From contig NW_026893684.1 of NCBI RefSeq assembly GCF_032452875.1, forward strand, positions 310,001 to 374,000: DNA of 64,000 nt, written 5' to 3'. Of this stretch, positions 61,161 through 64,000 are shown in pieces. The DNA comes from Bos javanicus. Its lineage: Eukaryota > Chordata > Mammalia > Artiodactyla > Bovidae. The notes under the pieces were generated by a model. It was given only the letters and a program-made list of their open reading frames with translations, searched no databases and was not told the DNA's origin. A program made the position numbers and the translations under genes. Every line of letters starts with the position of its first letter. Within the stretch, counting starts at the first letter, position 1.

Positions 61161-62395
61161 CTTCAGGAGGCAATAATCAAAGAGCTGAGCAGGCACTAAT
61201 CACTTGGCTAAGAGGGCACTAATCACGGAGAGGAGCAGGAAATCGTCAAGGAGCTGAGCAAACTGTAATGAAGTGGTTAAGCAGACTCTAAACACGTGAC
61301 GCAGCAGGCTCTACACCCGTGACTGAGCAGACACAATTTGGGCAGCTCAGCAGACACCAATGGTGCAGCTCAGCAGACACAAATGGTGCAGCTCAGCAGA
61401 CACCAATCATGCAGCTCAGCAGGCAATACTCATGGAGCTGAGCAGGCAGGAATCACTCAGCTCAGCAGGCAATGATCAAGGAGCTGAGCAGACTGCCATA
61501 AAGAGGCTAAGCAGACTCTAAACACGTGACTCAGCAGGCTTGACACCCGTGACTGAGCACACACGAATCTTGCAGCTCAGCAGACAATACTCCTGGAGCT
61601 GAGCAGGCAGGAATCACGCAGCTCAGCAGACAGTAATCAAGGAGCTGAGCAGGCACGAATCACGCAGCTCAGCAGGCAATAATCCTGGAGCTGAGCAAGC
61701 AGGAATCACGCAGCTCAGCAGGCAATAATCAAGAAGCAGAGCAGGCAGGAATCAGGCAGCTCAGCAGCCAATAAGCAAGAAGCTAGCAGTCAGGAATCGC
61801 GCAGCTCAGCAGGCAATAATCATGGAGCTGAGCAAACAGGAATCACGCAGCTCAGCATGCAATAATCAAGAAGCTGAGCAGGCAGGAATCACGCAGCTCA
61901 GCAGGCAATAAATATGGAGCTGAGCAAGCAGGAATCACGCAGCTCAGCAGGCAATAATCAAGAAGCTGAGCAGGCAGGAATCACGCAGCTTAGCAGGCAA
62001 TAATCATGGAGCTGAGCAGACTGTAATGAAGTGGCTAAGCAGACTCTAATCACGTCACTCAGCCGGCTCCTAACCCGGTCTTGAGCAGGCACTAATCACG
62101 CAGCTGAGCAGGGACTAATCACACAGCTGATCAGGCACGAGTCACGCAGCTGAGCAGGGATTAAGCATGCAGCTGAGCAAGCGCTAATCCCTTGATTCAG
62201 CAGACCCTGATCACGTGACTGAGCAGGCCCTGATCACGTGGCTGAGCATGCACTGATCACGTGACTGAGAGGCACTGATCACGTGACTGAGAGGCACTGA
62301 TCACGTGACTGAGAGGCGCTGATCACGTGACTGAGGGGCGCTGATCACGTGACTGAGAGGCGCTGATCACGTGGCTATCATGCACTGATCACGTG
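61161..62395. repeat. HOR 44 (class S, 1235 bp, C3 absent)
   Basis: C1, C2 and C4 are present. The join that removes C3 lies near 61825-61840 and matches the form of HORs 24 and 25. C2 has CATAAAGAGGCTA instead of CATTAAGTGGCTA. Run at 62199-62395 (197 bp). Confidence 0.9.
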
Positions 62396-63927
62396 CTTCA
62401 GGAGGCAATAATCAAAGAGCTGAGCAGGCACTAATCACTTGGCTAAGAGGGCACTAATCACGGAGAGGAGCAGGAAATCGTCAAGGAGCTGAGCAAACTG
62501 TAATGAAGTGGTTAAGCAGACTCTAAACACGTGACGCAGCAGGCTCTACACCCGTGACTGAGCAGACACAATTTGGGCAGCTCAGCAGACACCAATGGTG
62601 CAGCTCAGCAGACACAAATGGTGCAGCTCAGCAGACACCAATCATGCAGCTCAGCAGGCAATACTCATGGAGCTGAGCAGGCAGGAATCACTCAGCTCAG
62701 CAGGCAAAGATCAAGGAGCTGAGCAGACTGCCATTAAGTGGCTAAGCAGACTCTAAACACGTGACTCAGCAGGCTTGACACCCGTGACTGAGCACACACG
62801 AATCTTGCAGCCCAGCAGACAATACTCCTGGAGCTGAGCAGGCAGGAATCACGCAGCTCAGCAGACAGTAATCAAGGAGCTGAGCAGGCACGAATCACGC
62901 ACCTCAGCAGGCAATAATCCTGGAGCTGAGCAAGCAGGAATCACGCAGCTCAGCAGGCAATAATCAAGAAGCAGAGCAGGCAGGAATCAGGCAGCTCAGC
63001 AGCCAATAAGCAAGAAGCTAGCAGTCAGGAATCGCGCAGCTCAGCAGGCAATAATCATGGAGCTGAGCTGGCAGGAATCACGCAACTCAGCAGGCAATAC
63101 TCACGGACCTGAGCAGGCAGGAATCACGCAACTTAGCAGGCAATAATAATTGGAGCTGAAGGCTGTAATGAACTGGATAAGCAGACTCTAATCACGTGAT
63201 TCAGCCGGCTCCTCTCTGGGGACTGAGCAGGCATTTATTATGCAGCTCAGCAAGCAAAAATCATGGAGCTGAGCAAGCAGGAATCACGCAGCTCAGCAGG
63301 CAATAATCATGAAGCTGAGCAAACAGGAATCACGCAGCTCAGCATGCAATAATCAAGAAGCTGAGCAGGCAGGAATCACGCAGCTCAGCATGCAATAAAT
63401 ATGGAGCTGAGCAAGCAGGAATCACGCAGCTCAGCAGGCAATAATCAAGAAGCTGAGCAGGCAGGAATCACGCAGCTTAGCAGGCAATAATCATGGAGCT
63501 GAGCAGACTGTAATGAAGTGGCTAAGCAGACTCTAATCACGACACTCAGCAGGCTCCTAACCCGGTCTTGAGCAGGCACTAATCACGCAGCTGATCAGGC
63601 ACGAGTCAGGCAGCTGAGCAGGGATTAAGCATGCAGCTGAACAAGCGCTAATCCCTTGATTCAGCAGACCCTGATCACGTGACTGAGCAGGCCCTGATCA
63701 CGGGGCTGAGCATGCACTGATCATGTGACTGAGCATGCACTGATCACGTGACTGAGAGGCACTGATCACGTGACTGAGAGGCACTGATCACGTGACTGAG
63801 CATGCACTGATCACGTGACTGAGAGGCACTGATCACGTGACTGAGAGGCGCTGATCACGTGACTGAGAGGCGCTGATCACGTGACTGAGAGGCGCTGATC
63901 ACGTGGCTATCATGCACTGATCACGTG
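62396..63927. repeat. HOR 45 (P-like, 1532 bp)
   Basis: C1-C4 are present. The left half is like right-domain T/V units, while C4 and the run (63663-63927) carry left-domain P variants: GACACTCAGCAGG, GATCATGTGACTG, and no GAGGGGCGCTG. CACGGGGCTG near 63700 is private. Confidence 0.9.
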
Positions 63928-64000
63928 CTTCAGGAGGCAATAATCAAAGAGCTGAGCAGGCACTAATCACTTGGCTAAGAGGGCACTAATCACGGAGAGG
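63928..64000. repeat. HOR 46 (partial)
   Basis: The first 73 bp of an anchor block, cut by the window edge. Its class cannot be assigned. Confidence 0.85.

Larger units (their letters stand above)
1..64000. repeat. 64 kb satellite-like tandem array of 22-23 bp monomers
   Basis: Every stretch I read resolves into 22-23 bp monomers in one orientation. A typical monomer starts AGCAGGCA, has AATCA near its middle and ends GCAGCTC or GGAGCTG; a second type has the core GATCACGTG and ends ACTG. Both edges of the window lie inside the array, so its true length is unknown. There is no poly-A tail, transposon terminus, splice-like gene structure or unique spacer. 23 is not a multiple of 3, so translation cycles through frames every 69 bp and stops recur; the longest open frames are about 71 codons and reappear wherever the same repeat copy does. 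The family is not one I recognise. Host is most likely a eukaryote, inferred from scale and hierarchy only. Confidence 0.97.
61161..64000. repeat. Right edge: return to P-like variants
   Basis: The unit at 61161 lacks C3, as does the one at 29226. The unit at 62396 then regains bases typical of the left domain: GACACTCAGCAGGCTCC in C4 (near 63541) rather than GTCACTCAGCCGG, GATCATGTGACTG in the run (near 63720), and no GAGGGGCGCTG monomer. The array continues past the window edge. Confidence 0.75.

Noticed and set aside
1..64000. CRISPR array
   Set aside because: Unit length of 22-23 bp could suggest short repeats, but there are no unique spacers between identical repeats and no cas genes; the array is continuous diverged tandem monomers.
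1..64000. Alpha-satellite or other CENP-B box satellite
   Set aside because: The monomer is 23 bp, not about 171 bp, and I saw no match to the CENP-B box pattern TTCG....A..CGGG. A centromeric location is not excluded.
1..64000. Telomeric repeat, rDNA spacer or tRNA cluster
   Set aside because: No TTAGGG-like runs, no rRNA core sequences and no tRNA arms were seen.

Overview
The whole 64 kb window is one uninterrupted tandem-repeat array. I find no gene, RNA gene, mobile element, CRISPR array or unique sequence. The smallest unit is a 22-23 bp monomer that usually begins AGCAGGCA (also AGCAGACA, AGCATGCA or AGAGGCA), carries an AATCA or GATCACG core, and ends in GCAGCTC, GAGCTG or GTGACTG. 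All monomers point the same way. Monomers ending in CAGCTC often alternate with monomers ending in GAGCTG, giving 46-bp dimers.

Above the monomer I can trace a nested hierarchy. A four-monomer cassette of about 92 bp occurs in up to four diverged versions (C1-C4) per higher-order repeat (HOR). Each HOR has one anchor (CTTCAGGAGGCAATAATC), which I located 46 times, giving 45 complete HORs of 823-1831 bp. Each HOR ends in a run of monomers with the palindromic E-box octamer TCACGTGA. HORs are themselves grouped into larger repeats: a 3472-bp P-R-S block, a 6194/6195-bp R-S-Q-R'-P block present twice plus a partial third copy, and a T-U-V block of about 4.8 kb on the right. The class letters are my own labels, based on diagnostic variants.

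Region by region: 1-5497 holds diverse P, Q and X units. 5498-12374 is the 3472-bp repeat. 10249-27852 is the 6.2-kb repeat, overlapping the previous block. 27853-33776 is a transition with internal duplications. 33777-61160 is a more uniform T-U-V domain. 61161-64000 returns towards the P-like variants of the left side.

This layout suggests a eukaryotic satellite or giant minisatellite (centromeric, pericentromeric, subtelomeric or intergenic), recently amplified and homogenised by unequal exchange and gene conversion. I do not recognise the family and cannot name the organism. The short open frames (60-71 codons) are products of the repeat. Two functional readings deserve testing but are not shown by the sequence: a clustered bHLH/CDEI-like binding platform, and a switch-region-like array rich in AGCT and GAGCTGAGC. 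Coordinates were read by eye and may be off by a base or two.
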